NCBI GenBank assembly: GCA_902796895.1
Contig: CADBQV010000234.1
Span: forward strand, 1-6,585
Direction: 5' to 3'
Origin: an uncultured Erysipelotrichaceae bacterium
Lineage (GTDB): Bacteria; Bacillota_I; Bacilli_A; Acholeplasmatales; Anaeroplasmataceae
Length of the DNA: 6,585 nucleotides
Shown: positions 1 through 6,583 of the stretch, piece by piece
Numbering within the stretch: position 1 is the first letter of the stretch
Layout: each line of letters starts with the position of its first letter
Translations under genes and position numbers: made by a program
Notes under the pieces: model-generated
Seen by the model: the letters and a program-made list of their open reading frames with translations, nothing else
Database searches by the model: none
What the model was told of the DNA's origin: nothing

Positions 1-189
1 ATTGAATGTGGTCAAAACCCAGCAATCACTGTAACAGTAGGTGGAAAGACTTATACAAATAATTATCCTGATTTTAAATTAACTTCAATGGATACAAATT
101 ATTATTATTTAGGTATGTGGGCAACAAGGGGAGTAGTAGCAGAATTTACAAATGTTACATATACATATACTGGCGATTTAGTTGTTTAA
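1..189 (+). CDS. C-terminal end of a probable secreted carbohydrate-active protein (5' truncated by window)
   Basis: An open frame runs from the first base to a TAA at 187-189, giving 62 residues with no start in the window. The segment is rich in Thr, Tyr and Val with alternating beta-strand character. It includes a YYLGMWATRG stretch followed by VAEFTNVTY and a final YTGDLVV. From memory, this YxGxxxxRxxxxxFxNV pattern resembles the closing strand pair of concanavalin-like or pectate-lyase-associated beta-sandwich domains in secreted bacterial enzymes, where a 'YVGL.aaRna.v.fsnI' ending is common. It has no membrane segment and no LPXTG sorting signal. A terminator follows within 10 bases, so it ends its transcription unit. 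The family assignment is an inference from a short tail; the missing N-terminal part would decide the enzyme class. Confidence 0.6.
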   Translation: MECGQNPAITVTVGGKTYTNNYPDFKLTSMDTNYYYLGMWATRGVVAEFTNVTYTYTGDLVV

Positions 190-196
190 TTAATAT

Positions 197-238
197 AAAA
201 GCATATTTTATGGAAAAAACCATAAATATGCTTTTTTT
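197..238 (+). terminator. Intrinsic terminator of the upstream partial gene
   Basis: The arms GCATATTTTATGG (201-213) and CCATAAATATGC (220-231) pair with one bulged T in the 5' arm around an AAAAAA loop (214-219). Flanking A197-A200 can extend the stem into the T-run 232-238. The position, 8 bases after the stop at 189, fits a Rho-independent terminator on the + strand. Confidence 0.88.
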
Positions 239-246
239 CTTTAAAT

Positions 247-275
247 TTGTATTAATTATTATATTATTGTATAAT
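247..275 (+). promoter_or_regulatory. Putative sigma-A promoter for the exonuclease / VanZ-like unit
   Basis: A perfect TATAAT lies at 270-275, directly preceded by TG at 268-269. A weak -35 (TTGTAT, 247-252) is 17 bases upstream and matches only the TTG of TTGACA. Transcription would start near 282, just before the GAGGG ribosome site (283-287), so the leader would be very short. The -10 is convincing for position and match, although the very AT-rich background makes TATAAT easy to find by chance. Confidence 0.5.
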
Positions 276-294
276 AATTGTTGAGGGCAAAACT

Positions 295-984
295 ATGAAT
301 TTAAATGAAATATTTGATAAATATAAATATATGATAGTTCTAGATACAGAAACTACAGGATTAAATCCTAAATATGATGACATCATAGATTTAGGAGCTA
401 TTTTAGTTAAAAAAGAAAATGGTGAAATAAAAATTATTGATACCATTAATTCTTTAATTAAAACAAATAAAAAAATACCAGATAATATTGTTGAATTAAC
501 TCATATAACAAATGAATTATTAGAAAAAGATGGAGAAAATAAATTAGATGTTATTAATAAATTCGTTTCATTTTTAAACAATGATGAAAAGAAAATTATT
601 GCTACATATAATGCTAATTTTGATTTATCATTTTTAAGGTATTTTTTAAAAGGATATAAATTTAACAATTTAGATTTTTTAGATATTATGACTATTTATA
701 AGGATAGAGCAGCATATCCAATAAAATTAGAAGTAGCAGTAACACATTATAATCTAGATGATAAGGTTAAAAACTCACATCGTGCTTTAGATGATACATA
801 CGCATGTTTTGAAGTATTAAAAGCAATGAGTAATGAAAAATCAGATATTGATAAATATATTAATTTATTTGGATATAATAAAAAATATGGTATTCCAAAA
901 GAACAAATTAAAAATGTAGTATATAGAGCACAAGATTATTTAAGTGAATATTATGAAAATTTTCCGCTATATATAAAAAGATAG
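295..984 (+). CDS. Stand-alone DEDDh 3'-5' exonuclease (DnaQ/epsilon-like)
   Basis: The 229-residue protein is a cytoplasmic metal-dependent exonuclease of the DnaQ superfamily. It is expected to remove nucleotides from 3' ends of DNA or RNA by two-metal hydrolysis. All three Exo motifs are visible. Exo I is VLDTETTGL with acidic residues D17 and E19. Exo II is YNANFDLSFL with D110. Exo III is HRALDD with H162 and D167, the HxAxxD form that defines the DEDDh subgroup. The domain spans about residues 12-178. A tail of about 45 residues follows, with an LFGYNKKYG stretch that I recall in other low-GC Gram-positive stand-alone exonucleases. No polymerase, helicase or GIY-YIG domain is fused, so it is neither PolC nor a UvrC-like fusion. 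The start at 295 is set by GAGGG at 283-287, seven bases upstream. It is followed after 30 bases by the VanZ-like gene, probably on the same transcript. Whether it proofreads for a polymerase, matures RNA or repairs DNA cannot be told from the sequence. Confidence 0.9.
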   Translation: MNLNEIFDKYKYMIVLDTETTGLNPKYDDIIDLGAILVKKENGEIKIIDTINSLIKTNKKIPDNIVELTHITNELLEKDGENKLDVINKFVSFLNNDEKKIIATYNANFDLSFLRYFLKGYKFNNLDFLDIMTIYKDRAAYPIKLEVAVTHYNLDDKVKNSHRALDDTYACFEVLKAMSNEKSDIDKYINLFGYNKKYGIPKEQIKNVVYRAQDYLSEYYENFPLYIKR

Positions 985-1014
985 CTTATATAAAGAAATA
1001 GAAGGGAGCGATTT

Positions 1015-2679
1015 ATGACATTAAAATTTAAGATAACAAGAATTGTATTTTTAGTTATCACTTTAATATTAATGACTATATTAATTATAGAATCAGCAAC
1101 TCCCGGTATTTCATCTGCAAATAAATCAAATGGATTTGGTGATTTAGTTATTAAGCTTATTGATAATATTAAAGGTGATCAAGCTAAAGAGATAATACCT
1201 ACAAAGATTAATATTACAAATAAAATAGAAAATGCAAATACAAATGAATATTATGATTTAGATGTAGCATTTGAACCATATGATTCAACATATAAATCTA
1301 AATATTTTAAATCATCAAATGAGGATGTAATAAGTGTAACACAAGATGGTAGATTACATTTTATAAAAGAAGGTATAGCAACAATTTCATGTTATAGCTC
1401 ATATAATAATGAATTATCAGATAATGTAGTAATTAAAGTATCAGATGTTTTAGCAACAAGTATTGAAACAGAAATTTTAAATGTTAATAAAACTGATGAT
1501 TATTATGAATTATATAAAGGATATTCATATAAATTAAAATCTACTATAAATCCACTTAATACAACAAATAAAGAAGTAATATATGAATCTGATTCTTCAT
1601 TAATAGAAATTAATCAAAATCAAATTTGTATATTAGATACATCAAGCGAATTTGTAGAATTAAAAGCTAAAAACGGTGATGTATCTAACACTTTAAAGCT
1701 TAAATTATCTGAACCATTAATTCCAGGTAAGGCAACTAATAATTTAGATTTAACATTTAAAATTAATGACACATTAAATGTAAGTCCAACAAAACTTGAA
1801 ATTTATAAAAGTGATAAATTGGATTTATATACTATACTTGATAGTGATACAACAAGAAGTTTAATTAATATTACATCAAGTAATTCAAATGTTATTAGTG
1901 TTATAAACAATGAATTAAATATTATTGATAAAGGTATAACAACTATTAATGTTAAAGAAAAATATTCAAGCTTAGAAAAAGAAATAAAAATAGAAGTAAA
2001 AGATAAAATTGTAATAGATGAAATAAATAAATTTAAATTTAAATCAAACAATAATTATAAATTTGAAAATAATACATTAACTATTAAAAATGGTGATTCT
2101 ATTGATGTATCATATAATTTTTCAAATGATACAACATATAAAATAACATCTTATACATCATCAGATGAATCAATTGTTTTAATTGGTAAGGATGGAATGA
2201 TTACACCAAAACAAGTAGGTAAGGCAAAAATAACATTAAAAATAGATTATGAAGATTATAAGTATGAAGATACATTTGATATTGTAATTGAAATTAAAAG
2301 TGTTATCGAAGATGTAGTATCATTTAGATATACACTTAGAAAAGCAGTAGGCCATTATGGTGCATTTTTAGTTTTAGCATTATTTGCGACTGTAACATTT
2401 TTAATGTTTTTAAGAAAAAAATATTGGTATATGCCTTTAATTGCATCCTTATCTTCATTAATACATGGCTTTTGGTTTGCTGGATTTACAGAAATATTAC
2501 AGTATAATACTCCAGGTAGAGCCGGTATGTGGGCTGATGTATTTTTAGATTTTGGAGGATATGCAACAGGATTTTTTATCATTTTTGTCATTAATTTAAT
2601 ATGTTTTTTAATAATAAAAATAAAAAATAATAAAAAAAATAAAAAAAATTACAATATTACCAATAAAAATGAAGAATAA
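1015..2679 (+). CDS. VanZ-like membrane protein with a large extracellular Ig-like insertion
   Basis: The 554-residue protein combines a split VanZ-like membrane domain with a long outer segment. TM1 covers about residues 9-26, after a basic N-terminus (positive-inside), and is followed by ESATPGISS, which resembles the start of the VanZ family. Residues ~57-430 look like four degenerate bacterial Ig-like (BIG2-type) units. Signature stretches are SSNEDVISVTQDGRL (100-114), ESDSSLIEIN (191-200), SSNSNVISVINNEL (288-301) and SSDESIVLIGKDGMI (382-396), each leading into a G-x-A/T-x-I strand or its remnant. The VanZ core resumes at FRYTLRKAVGHYGAF (437-451), with TM2 ~446-465, TM3 ~472-491 and TM4 ~510-534. 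The conserved E493, Q496, PGR (500-502) and D508 lie between TM3 and TM4. The tail (535-554) is Lys/Asn-rich and cytoplasmic. VanZ was named for low-level teicoplanin resistance in enterococci, but the biochemical role of most relatives is not established, so resistance should not be assumed. AGGGAG at 1003-1008, six bases upstream, sets the start. Confidence 0.82.
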   Translation: MTLKFKITRIVFLVITLILMTILIIESATPGISSANKSNGFGDLVIKLIDNIKGDQAKEIIPTKINITNKIENANTNEYYDLDVAFEPYDSTYKSKYFKSSNEDVISVTQDGRLHFIKEGIATISCYSSYNNELSDNVVIKVSDVLATSIETEILNVNKTDDYYELYKGYSYKLKSTINPLNTTNKEVIYESDSSLIEINQNQICILDTSSEFVELKAKNGDVSNTLKLKLSEPLIPGKATNNLDLTFKINDTLNVSPTKLEIYKSDKLDLYTILDSDTTRSLINITSSNSNVISVINNELNIIDKGITTINVKEKYSSLEKEIKIEVKDKIVIDEINKFKFKSNNNYKFENNTLTIKNGDSIDVSYNFSNDTTYKITSYTSSDESIVLIGKDGMITPKQVGKAKITLKIDYEDYKYEDTFDIVIEIKSVIEDVVSFRYTLRKAVGHYGAFLVLALFATVTFLMFLRKKYWYMPLIASLSSLIHGFWFAGFTEILQYNTPGRAGMWADVFLDFGGYATGFFIIFVINLICFLIIKIKNNKKNKKNYNITNKNEE

Positions 2680-2681
2680 AT

Positions 2682-2690
2682 TGTTATAAT
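2682..2690 (+). promoter_or_regulatory. Extended -10 promoter for the pectate lyase gene
   Basis: TGTTATAAT at 2682-2690 is a perfect extended -10 (TG-N-TATAAT), starting two bases after the stop of the VanZ-like gene. I see no good -35 at 16-18 base spacing (2662-2667 is AATAAA), which is tolerated by extended -10 promoters. Transcription would start near 2697 and give a purine-rich leader of about 49 bases. There is no terminator hairpin with a T-run between 2680 and 2745, so read-through from the upstream genes is also possible. Confidence 0.6.
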
Positions 2691-2731
2691 AGTGTTAAGA
2701 AAAGTTTCAAGAAAAAATTGAAAAGAAAACG

Positions 2732-2749
2732 AAAGGAAAAATGAAATGA
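2732..2749 (+). promoter_or_regulatory. Ribosome site and overlapping two-codon mini-ORF that fix the lyase start
   Basis: AAAGGA at 2732-2737 is the ribosome site. Two ATGs follow. The first (2741-2743) reads Met-Lys-stop (ATGAAATGA, 2741-2749) in another frame. The second (2746-2748) overlaps that stop and opens the long frame whose product begins with a basic, hydrophobic lipoprotein signal. The real start is therefore 2746, with an 8-base spacer from the ribosome site. Only 3 bases separate it from the upstream ATG. Confidence 0.65.
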
Positions 2750-5700
2750 AAAAGAAGAGAATCATTTTAGGTCTATTTGGCCTATCTCTTGCTGGTTTAA
2801 TGCTAGCAAGCTGTGCTAAAAAAGATGAAAGCGGTAACACTATCACTACATCAGCAGATGTAACTACACCTACTACAGATACTCCTGTAACAGGTGACAC
2901 TACAGTTACACCTTCAACTGATACAACAGTTACTCCTGCAACAGGTGATACAACAGTTACTCCAACTGACACTCAAACAACAGATGTAGTTGAAGAATAT
3001 ACTGTTACATTTGATTCAAATGGCGGTACTTCTGTAGTTGCCAAAAAGGTAGAAAAAGATGGAAAGGTAGAACAACCTACTAATCCTACAAAAGCTGGTT
3101 GTGAATTCGATTGTTGGACACTTGATGGTCAAAAATTCGACTTTAATACACCTATTTCTAAGAGTATTACATTAGTAGCTAAATGGGTTGCTAAAGATGC
3201 TCAAGCTGTTAATATTGGTTTTGGTGGTGACTTAACTCCATGGACTAAGCTAGAAGAAGTTGCTGGAACAAAGCTTGATTCAAGCAATAGAAATGTCTTA
3301 GCAGGAAGTGCATCATTAAATGGATTTACATTTGCTTCTAATGGTAAAAATAGAGTAGATGATGGAACTGTTTATAATAGCCAAAAGGCAGATATTACTA
3401 TTAATATGAAGACAGCTGGTACATTATATGTAGAAGGAACTTGGGGTTCAACTACTACAAGTGGTACAGTATTTGTAACTAATAGTGGTGGTACAAAGGT
3501 TTATACATCTTCTAAATATACTGCACCTGCAGATTTAAAGGATGCACCAGATATTTCATTTAGCAAAGAATTAGCTGCTGGTGTTTATGTATTTAATTCA
3601 GATGCAACATTAAAGATTACTAAATTATATGTATCTAGAGTTGTTGAAAACGTAACAGTTTCATTTGCTTCTGAATATGGTTCAAAACCAGTTGATGCAA
3701 TTGTTGAAAAAGGTGATAAATTAACATCACTTCCAACAATTTCAGCAGAAGGTTATGTATTCCAAGGTTGGTATAATGGTGATACATTATTCGACTTAGA
3801 CACTCCTATTTCAGCTGATTTAACATTAACAGCCAAATGGAAAGTTTATGATGAAAATGATTATGCAACTGTTAAATTCAATACAGGCGTATCTACAGCA
3901 GAAGTTAATGATGTAATTGTTGAAAAAGGCAAGACATTAACATCATTACCTGATTTAGGTACAGTAGAAGGATATAGATTTGATGGTTGGTATACAGATA
4001 GCTCATTTAATAATAAGTTTGTAAGCTCAAGCGCAATTAACGAAACTATGACTTTATATGCTAGATTTGTTAAGCAATACGATGTTACATTCCAATATGA
4101 TGCATCTGATATTATTTCTACAATTAAAGTAGATGAAGGCGAAACAATCACATCAATTCCAAATGCGAAAACAATCTATGGTAAAAAATTCATTGGTTGG
4201 TTTAATGGTGATACTGAATTTAATTTCACTGATGGTGTTACAGGCAAATTAACATTAGTTGCTAAATATGAAGAAATTACAGTAACTACTTCAATAGCAG
4301 TTATGTCATCTAGCGCATATCAAGAAGGTTTATATGCTGAATTTATGCCATATGAAGGTGCTACAAGTTATAATGCATATGTTAAGAAAGAAACTGATTC
4401 AGTATATACAAAAATAGATTCTCAATTAATTAGAACTTATAAGACTACTGATGGCAAGAATCAATATTTAAGAGTTGATGCAGTTGGCCTAAAAGCTGGA
4501 ACTTATATGTTAAAGATTGCACCTCAATTCGGAACTGAAGAAGCAGAAGCAGCTGCAGTTGTACTTGCAAGATTAGTTGTAGAAGCTCATGATAGATCAG
4601 GATTCGGATTCGTTAATGGTACATCTTCAGGTGCTTATAACGAAGATGGTACATTAAAATCTGGTGTTAAAGTATTATATGTAACTAATGACAATAAAGA
4701 TACAATTAGCTATACTACAGTAAATAAAGATGGTAAAGAAGCTACACCAGTTGGTATTCAAAACATCATTACAAATTTAAAGAATAATAAAAAGGCAGAA
4801 CCAGTTTGTGTTAGATTCTTAGGAAATATCTTAGACCCAGCTAATATGCCTAAGGGTGACTTATACTTAGATGATGTTCATAACTGTACATTTGAAGGTA
4901 TCGGTAATGATGCAACAATGAATGGTTTCGGTATCGTTGTTAAGGGTTCAAGCAATATTGAAATTAGAAACTTAGGATTTATGAATTGTAATTCAAGTGA
5001 AGGCGATGACTGTGGATTACAACAAGATAACAATCATATTTGGGTTCACAACTGTGATTTCTTCTATGGTGATGCAGGTAGTGATTCAGACCAAGCTAAG
5101 GGTGATGGTGCTCTAGATACAAAGAAATCTTCATATGTTACACATTCATACAACCATTTCTTCGATAATGGTAAATGTAATTTACAAGGTATGACAAGTG
5201 AAACTGCACAAAATTATATTACATATCATCATAACTGGTATGACCATTCAGATTCACGTCATCCAAGAGTAAGAACATGTACAGTTCACGTATATAACAA
5301 CTACTTTGATGGTAACTCTAAATATGGTATTGGTTCAGCACTAGGTGCTTCAATCTTCGCTGAAAACAATTATTTCAGATCAACTTCAAATACAATTCCA
5401 TTCATGACAGGTTATATGGGTCACGATGTTAAAGATGCTGGTGGATACGTATTATCTGGAGAAAAAGGTGGATTAATTAAAGCATATGGTAATGTATTAG
5501 ATGGTAATAATTTCAGATTTACTCCATATACAGCTGGTTCAACTAATTATGATGCTTATGTTGCATCATCAAGAGATGAAGTAGTTCCAACTTCAGTATT
5601 TACTCCATCAGGAACTCCATATAATAACTTTGATACTAATTCATCTATAATGTATCAATATACAGTTCAAAGTGCAGAAGAAGCTAGAGCAACAGTAATT

Positions 5701-6441
5701 CAAAAAGCTGGTCGTGTTCAAGGTGGCGACTTCAAGTGGACATTTACTGATGCAGATGATGCAGATTATGATGTTAATACAGCATTAAAGGCAGCAATCG
5801 TTGCTTATAAATCTAATTTAGTATCAGTTCAAGGAATTGATTCATCAAGCAGTGGCTCAGGATCAGGTACTGACACTCCTACTCCAGTAGAAGTAACTGC
5901 AGCAGATGTTGATGCTTTAATTGAAGCATTACCAGAATCAACAGCAGTAACTTCTTCAGATAAAGCTAATATCCTAGCTGCAAAAGCTGCATTTGAAGGA
6001 TTATCTACTGATGAAAAAGCAAAAGTTAAAACTGAAAATGTAACTAAATTAAATGCATGTGTTGAAGCATTAGATTCACTTCCTCAAGAAGCACAAAACT
6101 TATCATTCCCAACTGCAACAGGAAATAATACATTCTTCACAGTTGCTAAGGGTAGTGGTTCACCAAGCTTAAAGAGTGGTGTTGATGAAAAAACATATGG
6201 TGGTGTAAAATATACAACAGCATTAAAAGTTGAAAGTGCTACAACTATTACTTTTACAACAACAGCTGAAACTAAACTAACAATTATTACTGATTCAACT
6301 ACTGTAACTGTTAAAGTTGATGGTACAGCTTTAACACCAAATAGTGATGGTGTAATTATTTTAGAACAATTATCTGCTGGAAACCATACAATCTCAAGAG
6401 GTAGTGGTGAAGCCCATATTTATGGTGTAATAGTAGAATAA
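2746..6441 (+). CDS. Lipid-anchored multidomain pectate lyase (polysaccharide lyase family 1) with InlB-type repeats
   Basis: The 1231-residue extracellular enzyme is predicted to cleave polygalacturonate-type pectin by Ca-dependent beta-elimination. A type II signal peptide ends in the lipobox L20-A-S-C23, so the mature protein should be lipid-anchored at C23. In order, the domains are: a Thr-rich stalk (32-80); InlB-type repeat 1 (84-148); a beta-sandwich of carbohydrate-binding type (~153-300); InlB-type repeats 2-4 (302-365, 373-441, 445-508); an Fn3-like lead-in typical of secreted PL1 enzymes (~511-625), with DSQLIRTY, GLKAGTYMLK and DRSGFGF signatures; the PL1 beta-helix (~640-1030); a Ser/Gly linker (1033-1049); a helical module (1051-1112) with an ALPES...LSTDEKAKV pattern; and a C-terminal beta domain (~1117-1231). 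By comparison with PelC, the Ca ligands are D755, D787 and D791 (GDGALDTK), the substrate lysine is K810, and R838 and R843 fall in RHPRVR after HHNWYDHSDS. The active site appears complete. There is no LPXTG signal. A terminator follows 17 bases after the stop. Exact substrate (pectate or methylated pectin) is uncertain. Confidence 0.92.
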   Translation: MKKKRIILGLFGLSLAGLMLASCAKKDESGNTITTSADVTTPTTDTPVTGDTTVTPSTDTTVTPATGDTTVTPTDTQTTDVVEEYTVTFDSNGGTSVVAKKVEKDGKVEQPTNPTKAGCEFDCWTLDGQKFDFNTPISKSITLVAKWVAKDAQAVNIGFGGDLTPWTKLEEVAGTKLDSSNRNVLAGSASLNGFTFASNGKNRVDDGTVYNSQKADITINMKTAGTLYVEGTWGSTTTSGTVFVTNSGGTKVYTSSKYTAPADLKDAPDISFSKELAAGVYVFNSDATLKITKLYVSRVVENVTVSFASEYGSKPVDAIVEKGDKLTSLPTISAEGYVFQGWYNGDTLFDLDTPISADLTLTAKWKVYDENDYATVKFNTGVSTAEVNDVIVEKGKTLTSLPDLGTVEGYRFDGWYTDSSFNNKFVSSSAINETMTLYARFVKQYDVTFQYDASDIISTIKVDEGETITSIPNAKTIYGKKFIGWFNGDTEFNFTDGVTGKLTLVAKYEEITVTTSIAVMSSSAYQEGLYAEFMPYEGATSYNAYVKKETDSVYTKIDSQLIRTYKTTDGKNQYLRVDAVGLKAGTYMLKIAPQFGTEEAEAAAVVLARLVVEAHDRSGFGFVNGTSSGAYNEDGTLKSGVKVLYVTNDNKDTISYTTVNKDGKEATPVGIQNIITNLKNNKKAEPVCVRFLGNILDPANMPKGDLYLDDVHNCTFEGIGNDATMNGFGIVVKGSSNIEIRNLGFMNCNSSEGDDCGLQQDNNHIWVHNCDFFYGDAGSDSDQAKGDGALDTKKSSYVTHSYNHFFDNGKCNLQGMTSETAQNYITYHHNWYDHSDSRHPRVRTCTVHVYNNYFDGNSKYGIGSALGASIFAENNYFRSTSNTIPFMTGYMGHDVKDAGGYVLSGEKGGLIKAYGNVLDGNNFRFTPYTAGSTNYDAYVASSRDEVVPTSVFTPSGTPYNNFDTNSSIMYQYTVQSAEEARATVIQKAGRVQGGDFKWTFTDADDADYDVNTALKAAIVAYKSNLVSVQGIDSSSSGSGSGTDTPTPVEVTAADVDALIEALPESTAVTSSDKANILAAKAAFEGLSTDEKAKVKTENVTKLNACVEALDSLPQEAQNLSFPTATGNNTFFTVAKGSGSPSLKSGVDEKTYGGVKYTTALKVESATTITFTTTAETKLTIITDSTTVTVKVDGTALTPNSDGVIILEQLSAGNHTISRGSGEAHIYGVIVE
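2890..2964 (+). repeat. Short in-frame tandem repeats coding the Thr-rich stalk
   Basis: Three imperfect units encode TGDTTVTP, STDTTVTP and ATGDTTVTP (residues 49-73). The DNA core is close to ACAGGTGAYACWACAGTTACWCC. They form a low-complexity stalk between the lipid anchor C23 and the first folded repeat, likely lifting the enzyme away from the membrane. Synonymous differences between units argue against very recent duplication, but such tracts often vary in copy number. Confidence 0.8.
3649..4269 (+). repeat. Three tandem InlB-type (Listeria-Bacteroides) repeats in the lyase
   Basis: Repeats 2, 3 and 4 (residues ~302-365, 373-441, 445-508) recur every 71-72 residues. Each has a VTVSF/ATVKF/DVTFQ opening strand, a VEKG or VDEG turn, TSLP or TSIP, then GYVFQGW, GYRFDGW or GKKFIGW, and ends in a LTAKW-like strand. 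Repeats 2 and 3 still share DNA around ATTGTTGAAAAAGG and TTAACATCA (3699-3725 and 3915-3944). This is a beta-grasp-type repeat common in surface proteins of gut Firmicutes, generally seen as spacer or adhesion units. Confidence 0.85.
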
Positions 6442-6458
6442 TTATATTAATTAAAATT

Positions 6459-6492
6459 AAAAGCAAGTTCATTCATATGAGCTTGCTTTTTT
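6459..6492 (+). terminator. Intrinsic terminator of the pectate lyase gene
   Basis: AAAAGCAAGTTCAT (6459-6472) pairs with ATGAGCTTGCTTTT (6477-6490) as a 14-pair stem with a single G-T wobble, around a TCAT loop (6473-6476). It runs into a T-tract at 6487-6492. The hairpin begins 17 bases after the stop codon at 6439-6441. Confidence 0.93.
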
Positions 6493-6503
6493 AAATAGTA
6501 TTT

Positions 6504-6532
6504 TTGCGTTTTTTTATATATTATGATAAAAT
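6504..6532 (+). promoter_or_regulatory. Possible promoter of the next gene beyond the window
   Basis: TTGCGT (6504-6509) and TAAAAT (6527-6532) are 17 bases apart. An alternative -10, TATGAT, lies at 6522-6527. Both are weak in this AT-rich context. The support is mainly positional: a terminator lies just before and a strong ribosome site about 45 bases after. Confidence 0.35.
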
Positions 6533-6573
6533 TATTTTAATATTACCAATAAATTACGTTTTAAAATTGTTAA

Positions 6574-6583
6574 AAGGATGTGA
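6574..6583 (+). promoter_or_regulatory. Near-consensus ribosome binding site of a downstream gene
   Basis: AAGGATGTGA differs at one base from the full anti-16S complement AAGGAGGTGA. No usable start codon follows inside the window: the internal ATG at 6578 reads straight into TGA. The coding region of the next + strand gene should therefore begin within a few bases after 6585. Confidence 0.7.

Noticed and set aside
264..446. Minus-strand open frame opposite the exonuclease start and promoter
   Set aside because: It overlaps the clear Exo I motif region and the promoter of the + strand gene, has no ribosome site and encodes a generic Ile/Ser-rich product. It is a shadow of AT-rich coding DNA.
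1803..2591. Two minus-strand open frames inside the VanZ-like gene (1803-2051 and 2355-2591)
   Set aside because: Both lie opposite well-supported Ig-like and membrane segments, show no recognisable domains and have no ribosome site or own promoter that I can see.
2649..2972. Minus-strand frame with a Val-rich repeating product
   Set aside because: The repeats are the antisense of the Thr-rich stalk repeats of the lyase. The frame crosses the intergenic promoter and the signal peptide coding region, so it is an artefact of the + strand repeats.
3861..4151. Minus-strand frame opposite InlB repeats 3 and 4
   Set aside because: It is antisense to the repeats and has no independent start signals or family features.
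5833..6441. Sortase-type cell-wall anchor at the C-terminus of the lyase
   Set aside because: There is no LPXTG-like motif, hydrophobic segment or basic tail. The protein ends in a folded beta domain, and anchoring is explained by the N-terminal lipobox cysteine.
2653..6553. A 15-base direct repeat, AATATTACCAATAAA, at 2653-2667 and 6539-6553
   Set aside because: Both copies are upstream of gene starts, which suggested a regulator site. The first lies inside the VanZ-like coding end, the second is downstream of the best promoter guess, and a match of this length is roughly expected by chance in a 6.6 kb sequence this AT-rich.
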